From assembly GCA_963920635.1 (NCBI GenBank), contig OY987303.1, forward strand, positions 57,498,278 through 57,562,277: a stretch of DNA of 64,000 bases, read 5' to 3'. Origin of the DNA: Pseudeuparius sepicola. Lineage: Eukaryota; Arthropoda; Insecta; Coleoptera; Anthribidae. Below the pieces are notes generated by a model. That model was given only the letters and a program-made list of their open reading frames with translations, was not told where the DNA came from and did not search any database. A program made the translations under genes and the position numbers. Positions 43,333 to 53,069 of the stretch are shown one piece after another. Each line of letters opens with the position of its first letter. Positions within the stretch are counted from its first letter, which is position 1.

Positions 43333-43689
43333 GGGAGAATGCTTGTCAACCGCAAGACTGCTAATTTTTCTATCGTCATTTTAACCCACGAAAGTGCGGC
43401 AAATTCAAAATAATTTTCTTTTTCAAATTTTTGTTGCATTTATTTACGTTTAGGTATAATTTTATATTGCATATGCTTATGAAAAAACAACGAACTTTAA
43501 TGTCAATAAAGTACCAATTTAATACAGTAATTAACAGATGTTTACGAATTCACTTTGCTTTTGACATTAGCTAACTCTAAATTATTAATTCTCTCAAACT
43601 CATCAGGAAACTAATAAAATGATTTAAATCTTCAAAATTTTGACGACGAGTTCCTTTTAGTAGATGAAACTACTCTTAAGATACTAAAT

Positions 43690-43793
43690 TTTCATGAGGT
43701 TTCATGGGGGTTTCATGATATTCCATGGTGTTTCATGATATTCCATGGGGTTCCATGATATTCCATGGTACCTCATGGCGTTTCATGAGGTTT
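43690..43793. repeat. Minisatellite of TTTCATGATATTCCATGG units
   Basis: Roughly four to five degenerate units of about 23 bp built from TTTCATGATATTCCATGG and CATGAGGTTTCATGGGG. Tandem expansion is clear; the unit boundaries are not exact. Confidence 0.75.
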
Positions 43794-43849
43794 CTTTTGT
43801 TTGTCTAACCTTCGGTTATGTCGCCTCTTCCAAATCACAGTTAATTTAA

Positions 43850-44170
43850 ATGGCCTATTCGAGCCACCTCAATCTCAAAAGTTAACCGTTAACGCCAACG
43901 CATATGCCTATTTGCCGGCCTGTTTGTCCGATTAGTTTCCCTGTGACGATTAACGGCAACTCGCGCGTTAACAGCGCCCTCGTTCATAGTCAAAGACGCG
44001 CCTTTTAATACACCAATTACCTTGCGGATTATCGAACCCACGTCGGCATGATACCGGGACTTGTACAACTATTCTATATTGAAATTTCGCCCTCGCAAAC
44101 AGCTCGGGGCGCCCACAGGGGCTTCGTATTCTCTACCTCCGTAGTGCTGGCGGGAATTTACAGCGAACGC
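43850..44170. other. GC-rich island, no gene recognised
   Basis: CpG-containing stretch (AACTCGCGCGTTAACAGCGC, CTCGGGGCGCCCACAGG) flanked by AT-rich DNA. No frame longer than about 50 codons looks coding. Candidate regulatory DNA by composition only. Confidence 0.3.
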
Positions 44171-44299
44171 GGCTGGCAGTGACGTACTAGAATGTTTTTA
44201 GTAAGTTCGGGAGTTGGTGTACTGTATGTTTGTCATGTAAGTAGCTGAGAAAATATTTAGCTTAGAGCAGTTACATTGCCAAACGAAGTGGCAAATGTT

Positions 44300-44860
44300 G
44301 TGGTGTGTTGGATATATACAGGGTGTTCACTTTTAAGTGGACACAAATCAATAAAAAACTGATTTGTTGGGATATTTTCAAAAAAAATTTTTTTTATACA
44401 AAGGTCTTCAAAATGCGCCACTTTCTACGTGAACACATTATTTGTCAAATTGCAATTCCAAGGCCGGCTAAGATTTTTTTTAAACCCCGATTTTCACAAA
44501 ATCTATTTAGGCATTTTTTTATTTAAAATCTGACCATACAGCGTTAATTAGGACCCTCTAAAACCCTTAAGTTCAAAAGTTGAACTGAAAATATACAGGG
44601 AGTTCGGTTTTACAGCGCCTTAAAGTCGCGCAAAGTAGTTATTTCGAGAGCCCCTGGACAGTCAAGCGTGCCATGGAATGATTTTAAAACAATTGAAGAA
44701 TTAACAGGACCACCCAAAGTATTGATGGACGAGACTGCAAGAAAAAATAATACAGGATGTTTTTCTCTACCGCTGCTGAAAGTTCAGACTTTTTCGAATT
44801 TTATTCTGATCAAGTTTGCCGTGCTTTTTGAAACAAAGTTACTAATAACAAAATTTATTT
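44300..44860. repeat. Stack of ACAGGG/ACAGGATG-ended repeat fragments
   Basis: ATATACAGGGTGTTCACTTT (44320), ATATACAGGGAGTTCGG (44591) and AATACAGGATGTTTTTCTC (44751) begin three successive segments. The third continues directly into the 3' flank of the mariner-type transposase fragment at 44865-45011, so in that case the word marks the 3' end of that element. Confidence 0.5.
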
Positions 44861-44864
44861 AATC

Positions 44865-45011
44865 TTAAACTATCCGGGTTTTTTCAACATAACCGCCTTC
44901 TAACGTAATACATTTTTCAAGACGTTTTTTGTTATTAGAAACAACTCGTCTTAACTCATCTATTGTTACGGAATCGCAAGCTTCAATTATTTTTTGTCGT
45001 AGCTCGTTTAC
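44865..45011 (-). pseudogene. Mariner-type transposase C-terminus
   Basis: 49 codons on the minus strand, reading VNELRQKIIEACDSVTIDEL, then RRVVSNNKKRLEKCITLEGG and a TAA at 44865-44867. The pattern (Leu-Arg, Ile-Ile-x-Ala-Cys, then Leu-Arg-x-Val, then Arg-Leu-x-x-Cys-Ile, ending Gly-Gly) matches the tail of Tc1/mariner-group transposases after the last catalytic residue. The catalytic domain is absent. Beyond the stop the 3' untranslated part runs toward ACATCCTGTATTA, i.e. the ACAGGATG end word. A 17-bp word at the stop codon (44852-44868) is repeated inverted at 45026-45042, just beyond the truncated end. Confidence 0.7.
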
Positions 45012-45049
45012 TTGTTATTTTATTGTTAAGATTAAATAAATTATATTCG

Positions 45050-46449
45050 ATAAATAAACCAGTAGATAACCTCATAAAATGTATTTTATTATTTATTTAT
45101 TTTTAATTGACCATAGCGTGTGTTATTTTCAAAACGTAGCACCCCTGCGCATTAACCTTTGAATAAATAACCCGAGAAAGGAGCAAATTTCGCTCGACCA
45201 GGACAATCTCTGCATAATATGGCCGAGGCATGGAGGCCTGCAGCCTCGATTGATGACGTTACACACTCAGGCCGATTCTAACTAAGATATTTTGGGAGTG
45301 TTCGGGTCATTTTTTTATTTTCCAGATTATTTATTAACACATACTATAAGAAACCGAAAAATGTTATGCGCAACAGAAAATAAAGCATTCATAGTAACGA
45401 ACACTCATGCGGCACTCATTATCGATTCTTCATCACTCCATTATCATTTTATAGAGCAGATTGTAGAAGATTACAAAGATAAAACTGGGTTATCTTTAGT
45501 GAGATAGTAATGAAATGTTAAGGAAATGAAACTGCATAAAAATCTCATGCAACAAGCAACATTATAAACATTTATCTTTTTATCAATGATAATGAAGTGC
45601 CAGAAAGTGATAATATGTAGAAACAAACTTAATATACTCAATGAAAATAAAAAAAAAACACGTACACGCTAATTGCTTTATCAATTAAGTAGGTACGTAT
45701 AGAAATAAATATAATATAATGAATGAAAATAAGATATATCACTTAGTCTCTAATTTCTTTAGTTTTCTCTCAGCCTTTTGCCCCATTATTCTATTATTTT
45801 GAATCTTTCGATAATAATTATTGAGATATTATGTTTGCCAATGTAACCAAACATTTTACTATTAACTGATGGTAGAATTCACCGCAATAACAATTTGCTT
45901 CTGTTAACGACTTATTTTGCAAAATTTTGAGACAAACTTTCTGTAGTTTAACACATCTCCAATTACTACTACCCCTGTTTCTTTTTTTTTCAATTAAATG
46001 ATGATATACGGTCTTAACTGAATTGAGCTTAACATTACATAAGAAAGGATAACTGCATATAAGGATTTTGTAGCTGTATATGAACGAACGCCGTGCCGTA
46101 AAGCTGCTTGCCTCGGTGCGCCTCGACTGAGAACGTATTATTCAAAGGCCTCAATCCACGAGCCGCCGTTATTAATATGTTCTCTCCTTTTGGTATCTTC
46201 CATATGAATTCAAGGAGGTCAAGGAAATTTTGTCTCGTTTTTCTTTAAACGTAGACTAAACAACGTGGCTCAAGAAAACAAAAATTAGCCGGCGATCCTT
46301 AATAAAGCTTGCTTTATAAATAATTCTTAAAACCTGAACAAAAACAACAATCATCTCGTTAAAAAGAACATGCCTATAAATGTAAACGAATTTAAGGGAC
46401 AGTTCATTAGGAAATATTTGTTTTCAGTAATACAAGAAGAAGTTGTTTG
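45050..46449. other. No gene recognised
   Basis: AT-rich. CCTTTGAATAA occurs at about 45159 and inverted near 46140, perhaps short terminal repeats of a decayed element of about 1 kb. The plus frame 45292-45507 (71 codons, ending KDKTGLSLVR) lies inside and is not recognised; its hydrophobic and polar alternation is protein-like, but the length is too short to judge. Confidence 0.3.
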
Positions 46450-46796
46450 GGATTAAAATAATTATTTTTTCCTGAAATCGGCAGTAAAGTGTCCCAAAAT
46501 CGTCATTGAAAGCTCAGAAATCGGCACTGAAGTAGCCCATTATTGTACTATTTTTTCAATAAGTAGGCCTTGGCGAAATGTAAACATCAAACGTCAGACG
46601 CGGAGAAATCGCCCGTCAAAAGTGACCAAATATTCAAAATCCGGCCGATAAAGGCCCATTTAACTTTTCGTACACATTGCGAAATTGTTTCCTATAGAAG
46701 CGCAATCTTTCAGTATAAATATTTTAGTAGGTTTGAATAACAAGAGATTTGCTGTGGAGGCTGCACAACAGGCAGCAATTTGGTTTGTCTGTTCGA
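46450..46796 (-). repeat. Dispersed repeat, inverted copy of 39838-40180
   Basis: Second copy; shared words are given at 39838. It faces the first copy 6.3 kb away. The minus frame 46660-46863 (67 codons) overlaps it but has no recognisable family and is not conserved as a frame in the other copy. Confidence 0.7.
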
Positions 46797-47234
46797 AGAC
46801 GCCGTGTCTTATCTTACTTGACCTAAAGTCTATCCAAGTTACAGCGGCAGTAGATATAAACAAGGTCTCATGACCGCCTTGCGATCTATTACCAGGGTCG
46901 GACTAATATGAGATTCCAAGTGGCTTGTAATTTTGAACTAATTCTTTTAGTTCCTAAATTTGGGTTTCTACCTTTCGTGGATCTTTATAAACTTCCTTAA
47001 ATTAAGTAGCAAATTAAAATTACAGAATATACTGCTCGCGATCCGATCTAAAATATGCAGGAAACTCGACTGAGGGAAGAGCCGGTCCTGCAATCTCTTC
47101 GCCACGTAAACACTTGACATTTTATGACGGCCAGACCAATAAGAGAATAGGTCACGTGGTGGCCAATGTTTTGATCCACTGCCTCTCTAACTTGGATAGA
47201 CTATGCCAAATTATTTCTTAAATGATTTTTAACT

Positions 47235-47289
47235 CTAAAACAATACAAAAATCAACAAAAATAATTTTTTTATACACAGATACTCTTAC
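47235..47289 (-). other. Candidate GT-AG intron in the hAT relic
   Basis: On the minus strand AAAAG precedes GTAAGAGTATC, and TTTTTGTATTGTTTTAG precedes AGTTAAAAATC. Removing these 55 nt restores the reading from FSVLKR into VKNHLRNNLA, which is the usual continuation in hAT C-terminal domains. Length, donor and pyrimidine-rich acceptor are normal for insects. Confidence 0.6.
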
Positions 47290-48034
47290 CTTTTTAGGAC
47301 AGAAAAAGATCTCTCGCCACTAACGTTTGTTGTAGGAATAGTAAAAAATAATCTAAGAGCTACCTCAATATTCAATATTTGGGAATGCAATGATTCTCTG
47401 CTCTCTTGTAGTTTTTAACAATTCTGATTGTTTAAATTAAATATTCTTTTATAAACTTTCTAAGAAATACTTACTTATTTCAATGGCACGCATTGTTCAC
47501 CTAAGCATTTATCAAGTTCAGAAATTCAGAAGGATAATTTATTATAGTTTTGCTGCTTCCTTGCAAATTTCAATATCCGGTAGGGTGCATAATAAATTTA
47601 AAAACCAAAAGAGATATACAACGTGTTTGTAACACTTCTGACAGTAAATTATCCAGAATGACGTAGGTAATAAGTATTTATCTTTATATCTGCTTTTCCA
47701 TCAAACACCACTTCTTCTCTGTTCTTGTCTAAAATATGTTTTCTAGTTCCGATTCTTTTTATTTGGTAACATTTCGTTAAAACTTTGGCCATTTCTTCTA
47801 TTTCATCAAACTTCTCGTCACACCTTAAACCCTTTGCATAAATAATAATATAACATATTCCAAGTTACTAGTAAAATTCCAGTTTCTAGTTTGTCCATAG
47901 CACTTTTGAAACCAGTAGATTGAGCTTTTACAACAGGTGGTTGGCTATGATCTTCAATAAATTTGTTAAAACTACAGTAATATCTCCCAAAACATTCATA
48001 GAGCGCCCGAGATACGTCTTCTCTGGCTGACCAC

Positions 48035-48887
48035 CAAGGGCGTGCGGTGACATTTTAAGAAAGGGAAGCAATGTTTAAAAACTTACCTATTTGTAATGTA
48101 ATTCGATTCTTCGATCACTTTTTGCGAATTCGTCAATGACGTTATCATAAAAACGTCGATGCTCTAACATGTTCTGGAGAAGTATATTCTCAATAGACAA
48201 CAGCGATATCTGTGAAAGTCATTCATTCAATTTTTCATAGGGGGTTTTGCTCTTCCGTTTGTAATTAATTGAAGCTTATCCGCAAAGTTTAATGTTGAAA
48301 ATCCCTTTATTATTAAGACATACACTACACATTCACACACACTCTTCTTACTTAATAATTGTCCAACTTTAACATTTTCAACGTCATTCCCGACAGCCGA
48401 AGTTGACGGTATTTGCATGTCCACGTCCGTATTATTGTCTTCCATATCGCCCGAGATACGACGCGCGCGACGCACCGACGCAGTTCAAAACCAACTAAAC
48501 TATACAAAGAACCTACTGCAACGATAGCTTCCACGCCCGCTTAAAACAGGCGTTCTCATTCGCGTCAGCGAATGGAGGTGGAAAGTTCAATAACCTCTCG
48601 ACTCTCGAACGCTACAGAAAAGCTAGCGGCCGGCATAGCTTACATTGTACTGTACTGTCGCTCGGTAGGATGGGCGCAGTCGGAGTCAACGCCGCATTTG
48701 CTATAGCTATAGGCATAACATATTGTAGATTTGATATATAAGATAATTTTTAGCGTTTTTGATATACCTAGGTAACTAAACTAATTGCTTCCTGTTTAAA
48801 AATTCAAAAATTACATTTTATCATTTTACATTGTTTTGGTTTAGGGGAAGCACTGCTTCCCTTGCTTCCATGGACTGCACGCCCCTG
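48035..48887 (-). mobile_element. Deleted hAT element nested in the older hAT gene
   Basis: CTGACCAC flanks both sides exactly (48027-48034 and 48888-48895), an 8-bp hAT duplication. Inward from the right the end reads CAGGGGCGTGCAGTCCATGG; from the left CAAGGGCGTGCGGTGACATT. Both then carry GGGAAGCA. These are typical hAT TIRs. The element's 853 bp include only an N-terminal coding piece, so it is non-autonomous. Its insertion site is the TRWSAR codons of the surrounding hAT relic. Confidence 0.85.
48227..48475 (-). pseudogene. N-terminal fragment of a second hAT transposase
   Basis: 82 codons within the 853-bp element. ATGs at 48475 and 48445; the second gives MEDNNTDVDMQIPSTSAV, an acidic and Ser/Thr-rich start common in hAT proteins with a TTF-type zinc finger. 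The frame ends with FADKLQLITNGRAKPPM, resembling the segment just before that finger. The C-x-C-V-V run near residue 48 is low-complexity. Everything beyond has been lost by internal deletion. Assignment rests on the surrounding TIRs and duplication more than on the peptide. Confidence 0.5.
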
Positions 48888-49084
48888 CTGACCACCGAGT
48901 TGAACTTAATTTTTTTGGAAGAAGTTCTTTATTAGATGCGTTTAAAACAATTTTTAATAATTCTCATCTAGTAGTTGAAGCAGAGAAAAATACATACAAC
49001 TCGTTCAAAAACATGGAAAATTATGTTGAATTTAAACAACATTCCGCTGCACATCCTTGTACAAGAGGCATATTGCAGGGATAA

Positions 49085-49180
49085 CCAAAAATACATGAAA
49101 AAAGTTGGGGTTTGCGTGGGATTTGAACCCTGGACATATAAATTACGAGTCGAGTGGTCTCTCCCTGCGGTCATCGAGGT
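49085..49180 (-). other. tRNA-like B-box segment
   Basis: On the minus strand GGGTTCAAATCCC (about 49116-49128) is a perfect T-arm/B-box with paired GGG and CCC, preceded by CTCGACTCG and AATTTATATGTCC. The D-arm and a full cloverleaf cannot be completed. It may be a tRNA pseudogene or the head of a SINE. Confidence 0.3.
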
Positions 49181-49748
49181 GTCTGTCAAATTTGGTCCGT
49201 TATAATACCTATGTGGTTACTGTTGAACTCCCCAGGGGAGTATCCATCAATCGACGTGACAACCGGTTTTCTCGCAACTTTCTCCACGTCGAATTTTCCT
49301 TCGCCAAACTTGACCCGATATTAATTCGCCCTTCGAACCTAGCCTGGCGCGTAATTCGATATGACGGTCTTCCAATCAGGAAATAAACAAGAAAACTTCG
49401 GGGCGCCGGAGTTCCCCGGGCCCTTTCATTTACCTAAGTTGGCCGCTATCTCTAACGTTCTTTAAGAGAGTCGGTCGGTATCTGGGTACTTTTCAATTCG
49501 GAGTAACGACGCAGCGCGTCGACCCGTTATCGGCACCAGAAAACTGTTTTGTCGGTCGCTGTGGGAGAATTTACGATACTGCTGATAAAGGCGTGAAATT
49601 AGATGGGCGGCGGCGCGGGAAATTATGGAAGGAAGCCGGGAAATTGTGTATGTTTACTGGGAAATGCGACGACTGCATATACCTGCAGTGAAGCTATAAC
49701 TTTTCTTTAGTCGGCACCGAACTTCGACAAGGAAAGACAGAGGCACAG

Positions 49749-49886
49749 CCGACTCTAGGAAAGCCCCGAAGTTGAGAGAGCTGGCAACATGGCTTGCGGG
49801 TCTGCGCGGCGTGGCCTGTCGTTGAACCGTCCCGCTGCGGCGTTGCCACATGTTTGCACAAGGCTTGTAAGCTTGAGAAGGTTGTG
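49749..49886 (+). repeat. Dispersed repeat with joined ends
   Basis: 49749-49820 matches 54075-54005 reversed (CGACTCTAGGAAAGCC, AGCTGGCAACATGGCTTGCG, GGTCTGCGCGGCGTGGCCTG). 49821-49886 matches 53160-53070 reversed (GTTGAACCGTCCCGCTGCGG, CGTTGCCACATGTTTGCACA, GAAGGTTGTG). In the 53-54 kb copy these two parts are about 850 bp apart, so this copy has lost the interior. Confidence 0.7.
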
Positions 49887-49899
49887 ATAGAGGACACCG

Positions 49900-50440
49900 C
49901 GCTTGCCTACCCTCCGTGTATAGATTTTGTTATGTCGTTTTGAACGGCGGCCATTTTATATTTGGCAGACAAAGAGAGTACGTTGTGAGTTGATTTAGTG
50001 AATTTGTGAATTAAAAGTAACAGTGATTAGGGGTTTGCAAAAGCAGAAGTGGAAAGCAAGAGCCCGGGATTTCGTTTCACAGGTAAATATTTAACAAGCC
50101 ACGTTTGAAAGATGCCCTAAAGCTTTATTTTTTCTCAGTATAACTTCTTCAAATTCCTTCTACCTTTTAGTACGATAAAGTGCATTATTTTGTTTGTAAA
50201 TAGAACTAATGAAATTATTTTTTAACATCATTTTTATTGAAAACTTCTTAATTGATTATGATAGTTTCATAAAATATGGGCTGGTTTCCATGGGCGTGCA
50301 TTATTTATTTTATTTCGATTGAGTCCAAATCGCCACAAATAAATATATTTCAGCACTTGACACTAGCCTTACATTTGGAAAATTATCTGCAAGTAAATAC
50401 CAATATTTCAAATTGTTAAGAAAAAAATGCATATTTTGGC
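49900..50440 (+). repeat. THAP-exon repeat, copy 1 (exon deleted at its start)
   Basis: Matches 58545-59085 along its length with moderate divergence (GTGTATAGATTTTGTTA, AACGGCGGCCAT, GTACGTTGTGAGTT, AAGCAAGAGCCCGGGATTTC, GTTTCACAGGTAAATATTTA, TATGGGCTGGTTTCCATGGG). A segment of about 35 bp containing the ATG of the THAP exon is missing here, so no start codon remains. Confidence 0.75.
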
Positions 50441-50587
50441 AAATAGGTACTTGCTTATCAACCAATCACTGTCCAATAAAATTAATTGGTACCTACTTTC
50501 GTCAATATTTCGCGCGACAAGCTTTTCAATTTGCAAAAACTTTCGCAATTTGGAATTGAATTATTTTAACGAAAACCTAAACTAATT

Positions 50588-50700
50588 TTGAAAATGAAAA
50601 TGGAAATGGAGAAGAACTTTCATACGTATAGGACGTAGACCAATGGACATGAAAGAAAGAAAATCGGACATCATTTCAGAAAAATTAAAAAGGATTTTCT
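50588..50700 (+). repeat. 113-bp direct repeat, copy 1
   Basis: Identical as far as I can see to 50978-51090 (TTGAAAATGAAAATGGAAAT, ACTTTCATACGTATAGGACG, GACCAATGGACATGAAAG to AAAAAGGATTTTCT). It ends exactly where the tRNA-like sequence begins. Confidence 0.9.
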
Positions 50701-50771
50701 GTCAGCGCCGGGAGTCGAACCTGGGACCTCTCGCTTGCTGGGCGAACGTTCTACCACTACACTACGCTAAA
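50701..50771 (-). tRNA. tRNA-like sequence, probably a pseudogene
   Basis: 71 nt on the minus strand fold as a near-complete cloverleaf. The acceptor TTTAGCG pairs with CGCTGAC at six of seven positions. The D arm reads GTGT, then AGTGGTA, then GAAC. The anticodon stem TTCGC/GCGAG holds the loop CCAGCAA, and the T arm is CCAGG, TTCGACT, CCCGG. The loop would present AGC (alanine), but position 33 is C instead of U, and the D and T stems each have a mismatch. The body otherwise resembles tRNA-Gly (GTGGTAGAA, then TCGCC). These defects favour a pseudogene or tRNA-derived SINE head over a working gene. No poly-T terminator immediately follows. Confidence 0.5.
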
Positions 50772-50977
50772 CCGTTGAAATTAAGTCGGTCTGTTTGTAT
50801 AGTAGCTGAACGGAGAAGCCTTCGTTCGCGCCGTACCACAGAAAATACTCTCCAATTTCCTCCGAAACACACCAGACTAATAGACACAACCTTGACGTTA
50901 GATACAGTTGTACCACCATACATCTTGGAAGTCATGCTGGTGTAGTCCCTCACATACGAATCTCTCGTAAGGAATGA

Positions 50978-51119
50978 TTGAAAATGAAAATGGAAATGGA
51001 GAAGAACTTTCATACGTATAGGACGTAGACCAATGGACATGAAAGAAAGAAAATCGGACATCATTTCAGAAAAATTAAAAAGGATTTTCTGAAATGATGT
51101 CCGATTTTCTTTCTTTCAT
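50978..51119 (+). repeat. 113-bp repeat copy 2 followed by its own inverted piece
   Basis: 50978-51090 repeats 50588-50700. Its segment 51039-51067 (29 nt) is then repeated as a perfect inverted copy at 51091-51119, making a hairpin with a 23-nt loop. The whole array is repeat, tRNA-like block, repeat, inverted piece. Confidence 0.9.
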
Positions 51120-51633
51120 AAATTAATTTTATTCGTTTTAGCTTAAATAAAAGCTTGTTTTTTAAAAAGTTAATTTTTTTTATTTTTAATTTTATTTATA
51201 AATTCCCTTTGCAACGCCCCTGGTCATTAACTGTTACGGAGATTTCGAATCGTCCGCGGCGCAAATTGGAGAAAATGAGGCCAATATGGAAACGAGGCCC
51301 CTATAGGGAAATTTAAATGCCTTAAAACTAGGCTAGCGCCTGGGAAGCCGTTCCCGATTGGCCCATTTTCGAGGCGCCAGCTCCTGCCAGAGATCCCTTG
51401 TTTCCCCGCTCAGATTCCCTCTGGTAAATAATATTTATTTCGGAGCACGGGCGTAGCCAGGATTTAGTTTTGGGGGGGGTTAGTTTGAGAAGTAAATAAA
51501 ACAACGAAAATATACTTACATGAAATTTAATATCTATATATTCATCCGAAAAACTACGACATATTTATAAAGTTCTTAACTTTAAATGAAATGGATAAAT
51601 TAATTTCGTTCCTCTGCGCTAAATCTAAAACCA

Positions 51634-51933
51634 TTAAAGAAGAAATCTTCGGCTTTTTCTTTTAAATATATCCACTACTTCATCTGCATGAATTTCTGTT
51701 CCATAGTGAATGTTCATTAGAGCCAAACCATTAAGTCTGTTTTCACTTGTAGTGTCTCGTAAATAGTTTTTCAGTCTCCTTAGGCTCGACAAAGACCTTT
51801 CTGGGGTAGCAGTGGATACAGGAATGGTAGCCAAGATTTGTAGTAATGTGTAAATATTAGGATAAAGGTTTTTATCGCACATATCTAGGCATTCCAAACT
51901 AGATTTCGGGGTAGGCAGTCTTCTTATCAGCAT
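51634..51933 (-). pseudogene. hAT transposase C-terminal dimerisation domain (copy 1)
   Basis: About 85 meaningful codons: CDKNLYPNIYTLLQILATIP, VSTATPERSLSSLRRLKNYL, RDTTSENRLNGLALMNIH, ending KRKSRRFLL. This is the hAT C-terminal dimerisation signature (TPERSFS, LRRLKNYLR, RLNGLALM). The catalytic DDE core and insertion domain are missing. The frame begins inside the N-terminal frame 51899-52141 in another register, at the internal-deletion junction near 51900. Could still be expressed as a short dimerising peptide, but that is inference. Confidence 0.85.
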
Positions 51934-52141
51934 GCAAGGTAGCTGAAGCTTTGATAGCTAAATCCAAATTTGTTTCTTTATTAGAAACCCCTTGACCTTG
52001 ACTACACCACTTTTTCCAGTAGTCCATACCTTTAGGTTTATCACCCTTCCTTTTTTTTCCCTCCATTTTTCGACAGTAATAATGATTCACGTATCTATCC
52101 TTAACAAGGTCATCGAATAACAGCGCACTAAAATTACTCAC
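51899..52141 (-). pseudogene. hAT transposase N-terminal fragment (copy 1)
   Basis: 80 codons; the likely functional ATG gives MEGKKRKGDKPKGMDYWKKW (from about 52066), a basic start typical of this hAT group. It ends with HADKKTAYPEI at a TAG created by the deletion junction. A TATATAG word near 52257 could be a TATA box about 190 bp upstream. The second element has the same frame but with TGG changed to TAG after YWKK. Confidence 0.65.
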
Positions 52142-52569
52142 TTACACGGTACACTTAATTCTCTTCACTATTCGTTCACCACTTTTCACTTTTATTCGCT
52201 TCGAGTTCGCATGGAACAATACTGCCGTAAGCGTGGTCACGCGCCGCGGCGCCGCTTATATAGCAGCCCAGTAGCCGTCCAGAAACTTCCACGAACTTCC
52301 ACAAAGTTCCGCTCATTTCGACCGAGGGGCGTGGCGAATAATCGAGAAACAACGCAAAGTGTCCCTACAATACAAAATAGTTCGGCTGCAACTGCGTCTG
52401 CCTCTCGTCAAAAGATGGCGCTAGGCGCTACTATTACTACATATATTCAAACGTAATAATAATTTAACTCTTCACTCCTCGTATTTTTAGGTAATATTTT
52501 GCTTATTTCGAGGGGGGGGGGTTTGAACCCCCGAAACCCCCCCCCCCCCTTGGCTACGCCCGTGTTTCG

Positions 52570-53069
52570 GAGTCGCGTCGAAATGAAACGTGCCGCCAAA
52601 CGCGGGGGGGCCCGTATCGGCACTAACTTTGATTTATTTACGTTTAAATGCAAACTTGAAAGTTCGGATTGCAATGGCAGGGAGACGTGTTTCGAGGGCC
52701 CCGAATAAATTCGCAAATAAATTTCTGTGAGTCATTTGCGCGACGCCGTCGTTAGGCGTCTGTGAGTAATTAATGAAAGAGGTTGAAGTTAGTTAGGTAC
52801 CTGCGTTCCTTGCAAATATTCAGGAAATGCTATGGCAGCCTTATGAACGAAGTGCGGAATGCGGGGTTTAGTTTTAGCATAGACAGAGCTACACCTAGAC
52901 TGCGGTTTATTATAGGCAAAGAAAAACAGACAGTACAAATTTGATTTGTGGGTGCTTTTCCATCAAAAAGATAGTTTTTAGGAATTTGGGAAATATAGGT
53001 TATGACGTCATCAAATATAGACAAAACAAAATAATGTCACAATTAGCAGATTTATTCAAAAGGTTTTAA
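52570..53069. other. No gene seen
   Basis: GC-rich up to about 52770 (CGCGGGGGGGCCCGTATCGG), then AT-rich. The GC-rich part looks like the continuation of 51230-51440, which the hAT insertion separated from it: both are CpG-bearing and joined by the TTTCGGAG duplication. No frame recognised. Confidence 0.35.

Larger units (their letters stand above)
47200..49014 (-). pseudogene. hAT transposase gene (ZMYM1-like type), decayed and interrupted
   Basis: Read right to left. 49014-48900 gives MFLNELYVFFSASTTR, a stop, then LLPKKLSSTRW. Skipping the inserted element 48035-48887 and one copy of its duplication, it continues TRWSAREDVSRAL (the conserved TRWSAR block of this hAT group), FNKFIEDHSQPPVV, FKSAMDKLETGILLVTWNML and, in shifted registers, EIEEMAKVLTKCYQIKRIGT. 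At 47385-47290 comes NIEVALRLF then VSGERSFSVLKR, the C-terminal dimerisation region. A candidate 55-nt intron (47289-47235; GTAAGA to TTTTAG) then joins to VKNHLRNNLA. Several stops and frame shifts make it non-functional. Neither terminal repeat of this outer element was located with confidence. Confidence 0.75.
51446..52564 (-). mobile_element. Deleted hAT element, copy 1
   Basis: Ends CACGGGCGTAGCCA on both sides (inverted), with a perfect 8-bp duplication TTTCGGAG at 51438-51445 and 52565-52572. Length 1119 bp against about 2.5-4 kb for autonomous relatives, so internally deleted. Both subterminal regions contain long G or C runs (51472-51479; 52513-52521; 52538-52549). It carries the first and last parts of the transposase frame on the minus strand. 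Nearly identical to 55905-57038, which lies in opposite orientation. Confidence 0.92.

Noticed and set aside
50701..50771. A functional tRNA-Ala or tRNA-Gly gene.
   Set aside because: C at position 33, mismatches in D and T stems, and no terminator make a working tRNA unlikely; kept as tRNA-like only.
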